Shown: positions 16,220-25,773, counted from the stretch's first letter. The stretch is DNA of 64,000 nucleotides from Croceimicrobium sp963977415 (GCA_963977415.1 CAXBOS010000001.1:186001-250000), one strand, 5' to 3'. A program made the numbers and translations. Notes: generated by a model not told the origin, from the sequence alone.

Positions 16220-16744
16220 GTGAAACAGTACCTATTACTTTCTTTTTCTTTATTTCTCTTTGGCTCTTGCAGAAATGTTGAACCAGAGCTTAATTTTTAC
16301 CTCAGTACATCGGGGCAATATAGCATTCCGACTAACACCGTGGTAAATGTTGCTTTAAGTGATACTATTACCAATCTTGAAACGAACTCTGCTACTACCT
16401 TTTCCGACAATAACACCAGCGCTGATTTGATAAGTGAAGTTAGCCTGAGTAGCCTCAGTTTGGAACTACTAAATCCAGCAGATGGAAATTTTAATTTCAT
16501 AGAATCCATCACTGTTTACATTAATGCTGAAGGTTTAGCCGAAAAACAAATTGCCAATTTAGTGGACCCAGACCCAAATGTTAGACAAATATTTCTGCAA
16601 ATTAATGGTACGGATCTTCAAGATTACCTTAAAAAAGCGCAATATGATATGCGCGTAGTAACCATAACCAAGGCGTTTTTATTCAATGCGGTAGACATCG
16701 AGCTTAATAGCCGTTTTTTAGTAAAAGCGAAGCCGCGGGAGTAA
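16220..16744 (+). CDS. Lipoprotein of unknown function
   Basis: A 174-residue protein starting at GTG 16220 (VKQYLLLSFSLFLFGSCRN), which gives a compact lipoprotein signal with a lipobox Cys; the upstream TTG at 16196 overlaps the predicted promoter and is rejected. The mature part is Thr/Ser/Asn-rich and beta-strand-like with no recognised domain. It is monocistronic, converging on the small membrane protein at 16755 with a 10-nt gap. Probably an outer-membrane or periplasmic lipoprotein; function not known. Confidence 0.6.
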   Translation: MKQYLLLSFSLFLFGSCRNVEPELNFYLSTSGQYSIPTNTVVNVALSDTITNLETNSATTFSDNNTSADLISEVSLSSLSLELLNPADGNFNFIESITVYINAEGLAEKQIANLVDPDPNVRQIFLQINGTDLQDYLKKAQYDMRVVTITKAFLFNAVDIELNSRFLVKAKPRE

Positions 16745-16754
16745 TTAGCACAAA

Positions 16755-17258
16755 TTATCGTCTTCGCTTATGCTGGCTTTTCTGGCTAATTTGAGGCTGA
16801 TACGCTACGAATTCTAGCTGAAGCTCTTCGGCTAGCTTCTTAGCGGATGCAATGGCAGCATCTTTATCCCCATGTCTTTGAATTTCTAATTTCTGTCGGT
16901 GGTTTTTATTCAATAAGAAAACACCAAAATATACCGCGCTATTCTCAAAGCTAGACATAGCGTAGCTATAGGCTTTGTAAGCGTCTTCGCGCCGCAAGAT
17001 GCTTAAGTCACAAAATTTTTCCAGACTCTTCCATGACCCAAATTTAAAACCGAAAATATGGCTATAACTGCGGTAAAGCCGCTGTGAAGGATCGAGCTGA
17101 ATTCCATTATAACTCAGGCTAACAAAAACCCCTATCAAGCTGAAAGCTAAGGCGAAAATTTGAAATAAGGCCGAAAAAAGCCCGATGGCAATTAGCACAT
17201 AACCTGCATAAATAGTGGGTTTGGGAAAGACCTTAGCTAATTTGAAATCGAGCATCAA
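16755..17258 (-). CDS. Hypothetical protein with two membrane segments
   Basis: A 167-residue protein with two close hydrophobic segments at about 16-50 (AGYVLIAIGLFSALFQIF and ALAFSLIGVFVSLSY), then a soluble domain and a basic C-terminus (SQKSQHKRRR). I do not recognise it. Its start overlaps the stop of the upstream BioD/DRTGG ATPase gene by 4 bp, so the two are coupled and may be functionally linked. Confidence 0.6.
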   Translation of the reverse strand: MMLDFKLAKVFPKPTIYAGYVLIAIGLFSALFQIFALAFSLIGVFVSLSYNGIQLDPSQRLYRSYSHIFGFKFGSWKSLEKFCDLSILRREDAYKAYSYAMSSFENSAVYFGVFLLNKNHRQKLEIQRHGDKDAAIASAKKLAEELQLEFVAYQPQISQKSQHKRRR

Positions 17259-18361
17259 GGCTTACTAATTTGGGCTAAAATATAATCAAGGTCTACGTTT
17301 TCTTCAAAAAGATCAATAGCGCGCTTAATCTTCCAAGGAGTGTCGCGATTAATTTTAACTTCAATACGTGAAACCTTTAAAACTACCCCGTAGGTATCTA
17401 ATTCGGTGTGTAATAAAGGCGTTTCGTATTCGTCAATTATGGCATTCGTTTCGTCGCTTACCTCGCCTTCACCGCAAATAATAATGCCACTCAAAGGCCA
17501 TTCTTCTACATTAGCCTCATTGTTTATATGAATTATTCGCTGTATTGCATTGTCTAATCGATGCGCTCCTACGACTAATAGAAGGTTTTTACGTTTCTCT
17601 AATTTGGCACGATCAATAACGGTTCCCGCTAAAACATCGGCCACCTTGTTTTTTAAATTATGGGGGTTGGCAAGTACTTTTCCGAAAATAGCTTTTGCCA
17701 CAGTACCCATTACCGGATAAGCTAAGGTGCGATCATAAGGCACCATTCCCAAAAGAGGAATGCCAACACTGTCTAAGTATTTTTGCAGGTAAGGACGGAT
17801 TTTTTCAATCTTATCTTCACGCACTTTATTTACAATAATGCCTAAAATGGGCACTTTTTCTTCCCTAAAAAGGGAGATGCACATATTAATCATATCGATG
17901 GTCGAACCTACACCACCCTCGGCAATAAAGATAACCTGAGCGTCTAGCATTTTGGCCACGCGCGCATTAGATAAATTTACCACCGAACCCACTCCTGGGT
18001 GGCCGGTACCTTCATGAATGGTAAGCTCCTTACGTTTTTCTAATTCAGCCTTAGCGTTCATTATTTTCTGCGGATAATCGAAGTCTTCCGGATTATCTAA
18101 AAAGTCAGTAGTAGCACCCGTACCCAAAATAACGGGGCTATGAATTTCGGGTAGCAGATCAAAGCGGATTAAATCGGCAAACAAAATGGTATCCTTATCT
18201 ACTTTTAAATCGTTCAACTCTACAAAAGACTGACCAACAGGTTTGCAATAGCCCACGTCTAAACCCAGTCTTTGTAGGCAATAAGCGAGTCCAAGCGTAG
18301 AGGTGGTTTTGCCAACATGCTGTTTAGAAGCGGCAACGTATAAGGTGTGGTATTTTTTCAT
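17255..18361 (-). CDS. BioD-like P-loop ATPase with DRTGG domain (Pta N-terminal-like)
   Basis: A 368-residue protein with a BioD/cobyrinate-synthase-type P-loop at 11-20 (ASKQHVGKTT), further motifs GYCKPVGQ and FIAEGGVGSTIDMI, and a C-terminal DRTGG-like domain (about 215-335). This is the arrangement of the regulatory N-terminal half of long phosphotransacetylases, but the catalytic PTA_PTB domain is absent. Stand-alone versions are widespread and poorly characterised. It may sense a small metabolite or nucleotide; that is inference. It is followed by a coupled small membrane protein. Confidence 0.7.
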   Translation of the reverse strand: MKKYHTLYVAASKQHVGKTTSTLGLAYCLQRLGLDVGYCKPVGQSFVELNDLKVDKDTILFADLIRFDLLPEIHSPVILGTGATTDFLDNPEDFDYPQKIMNAKAELEKRKELTIHEGTGHPGVGSVVNLSNARVAKMLDAQVIFIAEGGVGSTIDMINMCISLFREEKVPILGIIVNKVREDKIEKIRPYLQKYLDSVGIPLLGMVPYDRTLAYPVMGTVAKAIFGKVLANPHNLKNKVADVLAGTVIDRAKLEKRKNLLLVVGAHRLDNAIQRIIHINNEANVEEWPLSGIIICGEGEVSDETNAIIDEYETPLLHTELDTYGVVLKVSRIEVKINRDTPWKIKRAIDLFEENVDLDYILAQISKP

Positions 18362-18482
18362 GCTGTGGTATTTTGCTCGCGGGCAGATGCGTTTTTAAAG
18401 GGTTTTAAAGGTACTAATTAAGCCTAAATTTTAGAGAGAGATTATATTTTCCTCACATTTTTAAATTACCGAACTTCGCGCT

Positions 18483-19865
18483 ATGCAGGAAAAAATAAAC
18501 TGGAACAATTGTTATAGCCCCATGCGCTTTGGCGAGGATATCGCTCGTTTCGATGAGCGCTCGGTTTATGAGCGCGATTACGATCGCATTATTTTTTCAT
18601 CGGCCTTTCGCCGACTGCAAAACAAAACTCAAGTGTTTCCCTTGCCCGAACGTGTTTTCGTGCACAATAGACTCACGCATTCACTCGAAGTGGTTAGTGT
18701 AGGCCGTTCTTTAGGGATGATGGTGGGTGAGCGCCTAGCCGAATTACCAGAAATTAAAGAGAACCCCCGTTCGGTGCAGTTCTATCAAGATCAGCTTAAA
18801 GCTGTTATTTCAGCGGCATGCCTAGCCCACGATTTAGGTAATCCCGCTTTTGGTCATTCGGGGGAAGAAGCAATTTCCAAGTACTTTTTAGATCGTCAAA
18901 ACGACCAGGGTTTTCGCTCGGCATTTAAGCCCGGTGAATGGGAAGATTTAACCCATTTTGAAGGAAACGCCAATGCCTTACGCATCTTAACGAAACAGTT
19001 CAATGGCCGTTTAAAAGGCGGCTATCAAATTACTTATACTACCCTTGCTAGTATTTTAAAATACCCCTGCGAAAGTTTAGCCCGCGATAAATCTCAAGGG
19101 AAGCACCGGTCAAAATTTGGTTATTTCCAAAGTGATGCGGAGGTTTTTGATAAGGTAATTAAAGAGTTTGGCATGTTGGAAGATAGCCGCACGCCACGTG
19201 CTTATTTCCGCCATCCCTTCGTTTACTTAGTAGAGGCCGCCGATGATATTTGCTATAGCATTATCGATTATGAAGACGCCCATCGTTTAGGAATATTAAG
19301 CTTCGCGGAGGTACGTGATGATTTAATGGCCTTGATAGAAGCCGATGGCAAAAGCGATATGAGTCGTTTGCGACAAAACTTGGAGACGCTACGGGAAGAT
19401 AAAAACGAATCGGTGGCTTATTTGCGGGCTAAGGCCATAACGGCTTTGGTAAACCGCTGCGCCGATAGCTTTATAGAGAACCGCGAAGCCATTTTAAGGG
19501 GTCAGTTTAAAACGAGTTTGATCGATTCCTTAGCCGATTTAAAGCAGGCCTTAAGCATCATCGAAAAGAAGTCTATCGGCAAAATCTACAACCACGAATC
19601 AGTGGTGAAAATTGAACTAGCTGGCTTCAAAATTATGAGTGGCCTTATTGAAGATCTAGTAGAAGCGGTGCTAATTAGTGAGGATCAAGCGCAAAAGAGG
19701 CATTCCAAAATTCTTAGTTTAATTCCCAGTCAATATAAATTCGCATCAGGCGCAAGCCCCTACGAAAAGGTAATGACGGTGCTGGATTATGTAAGTGGAA
19801 TGACCGATAATTACGCTTTAGAACTCTACCGGAACCTGCGTGGGATTTCGGTTCCCGCAGTCTAG
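18483..19865 (+). CDS. dgt: Deoxyguanosinetriphosphate triphosphohydrolase (dGTPase)
   Basis: A 460-residue HD-superfamily enzyme that hydrolyses dGTP (and often other dNTPs) to the nucleoside and triphosphate. Metal-binding HD residues are H66 (NRLTHSLEV), H116-D117 (LAHDLGNPAFGHSGE) and a later D in VEAADDICYSI. The N-terminal RRLQNKTQVFP motif is also typical. Length and domain order match the family. Cytoplasmic; controls dNTP pools. The gene converges on the FMN reductase gene with a 2-nt gap. Confidence 0.92.
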   Translation: MQEKINWNNCYSPMRFGEDIARFDERSVYERDYDRIIFSSAFRRLQNKTQVFPLPERVFVHNRLTHSLEVVSVGRSLGMMVGERLAELPEIKENPRSVQFYQDQLKAVISAACLAHDLGNPAFGHSGEEAISKYFLDRQNDQGFRSAFKPGEWEDLTHFEGNANALRILTKQFNGRLKGGYQITYTTLASILKYPCESLARDKSQGKHRSKFGYFQSDAEVFDKVIKEFGMLEDSRTPRAYFRHPFVYLVEAADDICYSIIDYEDAHRLGILSFAEVRDDLMALIEADGKSDMSRLRQNLETLREDKNESVAYLRAKAITALVNRCADSFIENREAILRGQFKTSLIDSLADLKQALSIIEKKSIGKIYNHESVVKIELAGFKIMSGLIEDLVEAVLISEDQAQKRHSKILSLIPSQYKFASGASPYEKVMTVLDYVSGMTDNYALELYRNLRGISVPAV

Positions 19866-19867
19866 TT

Positions 19868-20419
19868 TTAAGAACTCAAGCGTTCGGCGAAATCGAGAAA
19901 GGCGGTTAAAAACCCATCTTGGCTACGATCATAACTAGGGTCTACAATAGTCCCTTTTTCGTCTAAAACCTGATCCATTTTACCCACCATAAGCATGCGT
20001 GGGTGAGGAAAAGCATTGATAGTGAGGATATTTTGCTGTAGCTGATAAGCCGCTCGTACCCCTCCCATCGCGCCCGTGGAACCGGTAGCCACCCCAATCG
20101 GCTTGGCGCTGAAAGGGTCCTTGGCGAAGAGATCGATAAAGTTTTTCAATCCCGAAGAAATAGCACCGTTATACTCGGGGCTTAAAAATATAAAGGCTTC
20201 GGTTGCGATTAACTTTTGGTTTAAATCCTGTAATTCTGCGCTGGGATTTTCTAAAAGACTAAAACGCTCCTCAAAAGGAGGCAGAGCCAATTCTGCAAGG
20301 TCAATTACTTCTGCTTGATGACCCTTTTCATGGATGGCTTTTTCTAAAGCTAAGGCAATTCTGTGACTGATTCTTCCTGTGCGGGTACTGCTGGAAACGA
20401 TTGATATTTTCATGGACAA
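19868..20419 (-). CDS. NADPH-dependent FMN reductase family protein
   Basis: A 183-residue flavodoxin-like protein. The N-terminal SSSTRTGRISHRIA loop binds FMN phosphate and SPEYNGAISSGLKNFIDL is the family signature, with TGSTGAMGGVRAAYQL following. It uses NAD(P)H to reduce FMN, quinones or azo compounds; the specific role is unknown. It lies 30 nt downstream of batE on the same strand and could be co-transcribed with the bat operon, though it starts with its own ATG. Confidence 0.85.
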   Translation of the reverse strand: MSMKISIVSSSTRTGRISHRIALALEKAIHEKGHQAEVIDLAELALPPFEERFSLLENPSAELQDLNQKLIATEAFIFLSPEYNGAISSGLKNFIDLFAKDPFSAKPIGVATGSTGAMGGVRAAYQLQQNILTINAFPHPRMLMVGKMDQVLDEKGTIVDPSYDRSQDGFLTAFLDFAERLSS

Positions 20420-20449
20420 GGGCTAAATTATAGCCTAATTTTTGGGGAA

Positions 20450-21196
20450 TTAAATAACAGCTATTTCTTCGCTTAAAAGCCAGCCTAATTTACCATCGGG
20501 TAATTTTATTTTCGACCAATTTTCAAATTGCTCTAAACGCAGAGCTTTGGTGCCTTCGTGTAAAATGAAAACATCATCAGCACTTTCAGACGGACCACTT
20601 TTTACATAACTCGAGTCTTCTAATAAAATAACTCCCTGATTATGATTCAAATAGTTTTGGTGGCTCCAGGCCAAGATTAGTGCTAATAACGTGATGCCTA
20701 AACCACTAATTATGGTGATAAAACCCAGTCGTAGGTACTGGCTAAAGAGGTAAAGGGCAAATCCAATGGTGGCCAGTAAGAAAGCGAAAAGCGCTACTCT
20801 CGCCCAATTATCGGGGCTTAGTAAACTAATAATGGCTAAACGACTCGCTTGAAAAAGGTTTTCGGGCACTTCTTCAAATCGATCGATGGTTTTTTGACGA
20901 GCAATTTCCAGGTTATTCTGGATTTCTGCGTCTTGCGGTTTTAGCTTTAAAGCTTTCTCGTAATGCAAAATACTCTTACCAATATTACCTTCTTTAAAAT
21001 AGGAATTAGCTAAATTATAATGTAAAGCGGCGTTTTCTTTCCCCGATTGTAAAACACTGTCGTAGAGAGAAATGGCTTTTATAAAATCTTCTGCTTGGTA
21101 AGCGCGATTTCCTGCTTCAAAAAGTTCTTTTTGGGCCATTAGGCCTGCAGGTAAAAAAAGGAGAATGCTAAATGAAAGTAGGATTAGCTTTTTCAT
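20450..21196 (-). CDS. batE: BatE: TPR and SH3-like aerotolerance protein
   Basis: A 248-residue protein with a signal peptide (1-21), two to three TPR repeats (about 22-90, including NLANSYFKEGNIGKSILHYE), two membrane helices (about 135-180) and a C-terminal bacterial SH3-like domain (about 195-248). This matches BatE, the last gene of Bacteroidota bat operons, implicated in aerotolerance and envelope integrity. Its ATG overlaps the batD stop by 4 bp. Confidence 0.85.
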   Translation of the reverse strand: MKKLILLSFSILLFLPAGLMAQKELFEAGNRAYQAEDFIKAISLYDSVLQSGKENAALHYNLANSYFKEGNIGKSILHYEKALKLKPQDAEIQNNLEIARQKTIDRFEEVPENLFQASRLAIISLLSPDNWARVALFAFLLATIGFALYLFSQYLRLGFITIISGLGITLLALILAWSHQNYLNHNQGVILLEDSSYVKSGPSESADDVFILHEGTKALRLEQFENWSKIKLPDGKLGWLLSEEIAVI

Positions 21197-22938
21197 AACT
21201 CACCTTCAATTTCGGTTAATAGGGCGCTGGCTTCTCGATAGTCGTTTTGGGCATTCGTCATGGTAGCTTGGGTATAGCGCGCCATTTCTGCTTGCTCAAT
21301 AATTTTTTCTAAGCGTATTTGAGTAGGGCGGGAAAGGCCGCGCTTGGCTAATTCTTCTAGTAATCTTTCGCGCGATTGTTCGTGAGCTGGCATTTTTAGC
21401 TTGTCGGAAAAATAACCCCAAAGGGCCTCCAATAAGGCTTGGTAGAATTCTGATGCTTGATTTTGATCGAGGGCCTTTTTAGCGTTTTTTAGTCGTTTGG
21501 CGGCTTTTTTGGCAGCTTTTTGTTCGCGTAAAGCACTGGGGTTGGCACGTTTATTATTCTCTCGGGTCCAAAAGAAATATAGGCCTAAATTAATCAGCAG
21601 AAGTAGAATTAAGCTAGCCCAAAAACCTTGGCTCAACCAAAATTGGTCGTCATTTTTTAGCCACCTGCCTGCCTTGGTTTTAATAAATAGAATTTCTTTC
21701 GAGATAAAATTCACCTCTTCTTTTTCGTTGCCACCCATCTGGGCTTGACCCGCCAAATTGGGCGAAACTTGGCCACCTTTTACCTTAATTTCGTAGCTGT
21801 CGCTACTAATGGTTTCGTAAGATTTGCTTTGCGGGTTAAAATAGCTGAATGCAATCGGATCAATTTTATAGGTGCCGCCGTAACGAGGCACAAGCAAATA
21901 TTCTATCACTTTAGAGCCTTTCATTCCGTAAGAGCCTACATTACTTCGTTCGGTAATTTCAGGGTCGAAAACCTCGAAGGCTTGGGGAAATTCGGGTTGG
22001 GGAATGTCGGCGAGTTTAATATTTCCCGTGCCGTTTATTTCGAGGCGTAGTGTGATACTTTCATCGGTGCTTATTTCGGTATCGCTCAGGCTCACTTTAA
22101 AATCGTAACGCCCCACAGCCCCACTAAAATTATCAGGTCTACCTTTGTCGGGAAGCGGCTTAACTTCAATGGTCGGGAAGTCGGCGTTTAGCTCTTCGGT
22201 GCTGGAACGGGTAATAGGAAAGCCAAAAAAGTCGCGCCGGCCCGAATTAATGCGAATGGGAACATTTAGGCCAATATTACCCGGTTTCAGTTGGCCCGCT
22301 TGCTGCGGGATAAGGACCATTTTTTGTAAATCGGCTGCCACATAGCGCTGACCATTAATATACTCTTCGCTCGTTTCAATGCGTTTTTCGTCAATATTTT
22401 CGCGGTAGAAACCTTTAAAATTAGGTTCTTCTCTAAAGCTGTGTTGGCCAATTTCAGTTCGAAAATAAAGCCGGTATCGGGCATAGATGGGTTCACCCTG
22501 GTAAACGCTTTGCTTCGAAACAAGACCTTTTAAAATAAGATCTTCATTTTTGGCATTTTGCTGGGCAACTTCCTTTTTCTCACTAACAGTTATATCGATA
22601 CTCTCCGTGCGGTAAGTTTGTCCACCAGTTTTTATATAAGCAGGGCCAATAGTAAATTTCCCTAGGTTGTTGGCTTGTAAAATATAGCTGTAGGTAAGAT
22701 TAAAGCGGGTGCCACTATTATCCATATAAGTGCTCACCGAAGTATTAGGTCCACCCAAAACGCTAAAGCCGTTAAAGTCTGGGGCTTGGAAGCTTTCGCC
22801 CCTTTGGTTTACCTTAAATTCTACGGCAAAGCGCTGTCCTTGCTGCACATTTTTGCTGGCTACGCTAACGGTAAAACTAACTTGAGCCAAACTGCTAAAG
22901 CTTAGGAAAAGTGCAATATAGAAGCCGAGTTGTTTCAT
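21193..22938 (-). CDS. batD: BatD family protein (oxygen tolerance domain)
   Basis: A 581-residue protein with a signal peptide (about 1-18), long beta-rich extracytoplasmic domains (from VSFTVSVASKNVQQGQRF) matching the BatD/oxygen-tolerance family, one membrane helix at about 440-460 and a cytoplasmic Lys/Ala-rich helical tail. Expected at the inner membrane with the VWA proteins BatA and BatB. Its start shares one base with the batC stop (TAATG), and batE follows with a 4-bp overlap. Confidence 0.85.
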   Translation of the reverse strand: MKQLGFYIALFLSFSSLAQVSFTVSVASKNVQQGQRFAVEFKVNQRGESFQAPDFNGFSVLGGPNTSVSTYMDNSGTRFNLTYSYILQANNLGKFTIGPAYIKTGGQTYRTESIDITVSEKKEVAQQNAKNEDLILKGLVSKQSVYQGEPIYARYRLYFRTEIGQHSFREEPNFKGFYRENIDEKRIETSEEYINGQRYVAADLQKMVLIPQQAGQLKPGNIGLNVPIRINSGRRDFFGFPITRSSTEELNADFPTIEVKPLPDKGRPDNFSGAVGRYDFKVSLSDTEISTDESITLRLEINGTGNIKLADIPQPEFPQAFEVFDPEITERSNVGSYGMKGSKVIEYLLVPRYGGTYKIDPIAFSYFNPQSKSYETISSDSYEIKVKGGQVSPNLAGQAQMGGNEKEEVNFISKEILFIKTKAGRWLKNDDQFWLSQGFWASLILLLLINLGLYFFWTRENNKRANPSALREQKAAKKAAKRLKNAKKALDQNQASEFYQALLEALWGYFSDKLKMPAHEQSRERLLEELAKRGLSRPTQIRLEKIIEQAEMARYTQATMTNAQNDYREASALLTEIEGEL

Positions 22939-23744
22939 TACCAGTCTTTTGCGCTTTTAATGGGTTTGGCTTTAATTTTTTGTTGCAAAAGTTTTTGCTG
23001 CAACTTTTCTTCATCGCGGTTTAAAGCTTGCAGCAAGCGCTCAGCGTTTTCACGACTAATTTTATCTTTTCCTTGCGACGGCGATTTATTGGGATCCTGC
23101 TTATTGTCGTCCTTTTTATCCTGATCCTTCTGTTGATCCTTCTGGTCTTGATCTTCCTTATTCTCGTCGTCTTTCTTTTGGTCGTCCTTCTTTTGGTCGT
23201 CTTTTTTATCCTGATCTTTCTGGTCTTGATCCTTCTTCTGATCGTCTTTTTTATCGTCGTCCTTATCCTGATCTTTATCCTGATCTTTATTCTGTTCCTG
23301 TTGCTGCTCTTGCTTTTGTTTCTGTCGAATAGCCTGGCTGAGGTTATAGCGCGTTTCTTCGTCCTTCGGATTTAGAGTAAGAGATTTTTTATAAGCCTCA
23401 ATAGCTTCTTCCAATTTCTTTTCCTGTAAATGCGTGTTCCCAATATTATGCAAGGCTTCTGCTTGCTCCTCTTTGCTTTCGGCAAGACTTAAACTTTTTT
23501 CGTAGGCCTCCAATGCTTCGGCATAGCGCTCTTGTTTGTAGAGTGCATCTCCTAAATTGAAATTGCCTAAGGCCTGGTTTTTTTCCTCTTCACTTAGGGC
23601 TCTGCGGAAGGCGACTTCGGCTTCATCAAATTTATTTGCATTATATAGGTCGTTACCTTCCTTAATTTTTGCATTGCTGTTTTGTGCTTGTAAGGTCAAG
23701 CCAAGAAGCGTAGCAATGACGGCCAAAAAATTCTTAGTCATCAT
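22938..23744 (-). CDS. batC: BatC: TPR protein with long charged Lys/Asp/Gln tract
   Basis: A 268-residue protein with a signal peptide (1-21), three TPR repeats (about 25-135) and a very low-complexity polyampholyte tract at residues 141-218 (DNA 23091-23324) made almost only of D, K, Q, N and E, in units like KDQDKKDD. It ends in a charged helix. TPR proteins in this operon position are BatC, presumed periplasmic partners of BatA/BatB. The tract is longer and more repetitive than needed for a linker. Overlaps batB by 4 bp. Confidence 0.82.
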   Translation of the reverse strand: MMTKNFLAVIATLLGLTLQAQNSNAKIKEGNDLYNANKFDEAEVAFRRALSEEEKNQALGNFNLGDALYKQERYAEALEAYEKSLSLAESKEEQAEALHNIGNTHLQEKKLEEAIEAYKKSLTLNPKDEETRYNLSQAIRQKQKQEQQQEQNKDQDKDQDKDDDKKDDQKKDQDQKDQDKKDDQKKDDQKKDDENKEDQDQKDQQKDQDKKDDNKQDPNKSPSQGKDKISRENAERLLQALNRDEEKLQQKLLQQKIKAKPIKSAKDW

Positions 23745-24772
23745 TTCTTAAAGAGATTTAAATTTTTAAACCACTGAGTTTTACGGTCAAGGATAAACAC
23801 ATCCAGTAAAAGTAAAAGTAGGGCAGGAGCGAGTAACCACTGAAATTGATCTTCGTAATCGGCAAAAAGGCTGGTTTCAAATTGCTTTTTTTCCATGGCA
23901 TTTATTTCCTCCATCAAAAAGTTAACGCTGCTGCGGGTGCTGTTGCCAGAAACGTATTTCCCTTTACTTTCTTCTGCAATTTCTTCCAGTAATTTACTAT
24001 TCAGTTTGGTGATAACCACCTCATTATTTTGATCTTTCTTATAGCCAATACGGCGCGATCCGTTCATTTCGGGAATGGGTGCGCCTCTTTCACTACCAAT
24101 GCCGAGGGTGTATATGCTAATTTGTTGATCGCGTGCCTTCTCAATCGCGTCATCAATACCCTCTTCATGATCTTCCCCGTCGCTAATAATTACGAGTAAA
24201 CGATTTTTTTGATCGGCATCATCAAAATACTGAGTAGCTAAATCAATCGCTTCTCCAATGGCCGTTCCTTGAGAGGGTATAAGGTCGGTATTGATGCTTT
24301 TAAGAAAGAGGCGAGCGGCACCATAATCAGTGGTAATTGGTAATTGTGGATAAGCACGACCGGCGTAGGTAATAATGCCAATACGGTCACTTACCAGCTC
24401 ATCTAGCGTACGCGAAATAATAAGTTTTGCCCTTTCCAATCGGTTGGGTTGTACGTCTTCCGCCAGCATGCTTTTACTTACGTCGATGGCAAAAACGATA
24501 TCTACTCCCTCGCGTTGCACTTTTTCCAGTCGTGAGCCAACCTGCGGATTTACCAAGGCAAGTGCTAAAAGAGCTATTATACAAAGCGCTAGTATGAGCT
24601 TTAATAGGGGTTTGTTTTTAGAGCGCTCAGGACTAAGTCTTTGCAATAAATCGCGGTCGCCAAAATAGTTTTGTGCTTTTCTTTTCCAAGTGAGAAAAAG
24701 CCCATAGAATACCAGTACCGCAGGGATAAGCAGTAACAGGTAAAAGTATTGTGGTTCTTCTAATTGGTACAT
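23741..24772 (-). CDS. batB: BatB: membrane-anchored von Willebrand factor A protein
   Basis: A 343-residue protein with two N-terminal membrane helices (about 10-28 and 57-75), a VWA domain (about 90-290) and a C-terminal helix near 315-333. The metal ion-dependent adhesion site D97-x-S99-x-S101 (AIDVSKSML) is intact, with a later SDGEDHEEG. It faces the periplasm and probably acts with BatA. Starts one base inside the batA stop (TAATG). Confidence 0.9.
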   Translation of the reverse strand: MYQLEEPQYFYLLLLIPAVLVFYGLFLTWKRKAQNYFGDRDLLQRLSPERSKNKPLLKLILALCIIALLALALVNPQVGSRLEKVQREGVDIVFAIDVSKSMLAEDVQPNRLERAKLIISRTLDELVSDRIGIITYAGRAYPQLPITTDYGAARLFLKSINTDLIPSQGTAIGEAIDLATQYFDDADQKNRLLVIISDGEDHEEGIDDAIEKARDQQISIYTLGIGSERGAPIPEMNGSRRIGYKKDQNNEVVITKLNSKLLEEIAEESKGKYVSGNSTRSSVNFLMEEINAMEKKQFETSLFADYEDQFQWLLAPALLLLLLDVFILDRKTQWFKNLNLFKK

Positions 24773-25773
24773 TAAATGAAGCTTTTTAAGAAGGTATAAC
24801 GCAAAATTACCTCTAGGCTAAATAGGGCTAGTGCCCAGAGTATGAAAACATCAAACTTCTCGTCGTAGGTATAAAACTTAATTTCTTCTAATTTGGTTTT
24901 TTCAAGCGCATCAATTTCATTGTAAATGGCTTGCAGCTTTTCATTGTCGGTAGCACGGAAATATTTACCGCCGGTTTCATCCGCTATTTGCTGCAGTAGT
25001 TCTTCGTCTATATTAACCTCCAAATTAGCGAATTGAAAGCCGCCGCGACCATCATAAGCAATGGGCGTGCGGGCCAAACCTTTCGTGCCAACACCTATGG
25101 TATAGACTCTAATATTAAATTCCTTGGCCAACTGAGAAGCGGTAATTGGGTCAATTTCCCCACGATTGTTTTCTCCATCGGTTAGTAGAATGGCGACCTT
25201 ACTTTTTGCTTTGCTGTCTTTTAAGCGATTCACTATGGTGGCGAGGCCCATGCCAATGGCTGTTCCATCTTCAATTAAACCGTGACGAAGACCAGCGAGA
25301 GCATTGCGCAAAACGGCATGGTCGGTAGTTAGCGGGGTTTGCGTATAGCTTTCACCAGCGTAAACCACTAGCCCAATGCGATCGGTAGGACGGCCTTCAA
25401 TAAAGTTTGCCGCCACTTCTTTCGTAGCCTCTAAGCGATCGGGTTTCAAATCTTGCGCAAGCATGGAGGCCGAAACGTCAACCGCCATTACAATGTCAAT
25501 GCCCTCGGTATCCCGGCTACGACTTTTTTCTTGCGAGCTGCGCGGACGAGCCAAACCGATAATAACAAGACTGATAATGGCCACACGAAAAAAGGGAGAA
25601 ATAAAGCGTAGCCAGGCCCAGCGGTTGTTTTTTTGATGAGCCAAGAATTCTGTTTCTGGGAAAAGCAGCTCGGGATGACTTTTTCGTTCTTTGAGATAAT
25701 ACCAGATTAGAATGGGTATCAAAACCAAAAGAAGCCACAGAAATTCGGGATTTTGAAATTCGTACTTACTCAT
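24772..25773 (-). CDS. batA: BatA: membrane-anchored von Willebrand factor A protein
   Basis: A 333-residue paralogue of the adjacent BatB with the same layout: N-terminal helices (about 11-26 and 58-75), a VWA domain with intact MIDAS D99-x-S101-x-S103 (AVDVSASML) and TDGENNRGE, and a C-terminal helix. It overlaps the DUF4381-like gene upstream by 8 bp. BatA and BatB were probably produced by tandem duplication. Confidence 0.9.
   Translation of the reverse strand: MSKYEFQNPEFLWLLLVLIPILIWYYLKERKSHPELLFPETEFLAHQKNNRWAWLRFISPFFRVAIISLVIIGLARPRSSQEKSRSRDTEGIDIVMAVDVSASMLAQDLKPDRLEATKEVAANFIEGRPTDRIGLVVYAGESYTQTPLTTDHAVLRNALAGLRHGLIEDGTAIGMGLATIVNRLKDSKAKSKVAILLTDGENNRGEIDPITASQLAKEFNIRVYTIGVGTKGLARTPIAYDGRGGFQFANLEVNIDEELLQQIADETGGKYFRATDNEKLQAIYNEIDALEKTKLEEIKFYTYDEKFDVFILWALALFSLEVILRYTFLKSFI

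Noticed and set aside
16196..16220. TTG start at 16196 for the lipoprotein
   Set aside because: It lies within the predicted -7 promoter element; GTG at 16220 gives a proper lipoprotein signal.
23091..23324. Short DNA repeats resembling a repeat array
   Set aside because: They encode the KDQ units of BatC in frame and have no unique spacers, so they are not CRISPR.
23028..23375. 115-residue plus-strand ORF made almost only of I, L, V and F
   Set aside because: It is the antisense of the BatC charged Lys/Asp/Gln tract; the hydrophobic composition is the complement of that low-complexity coding DNA.
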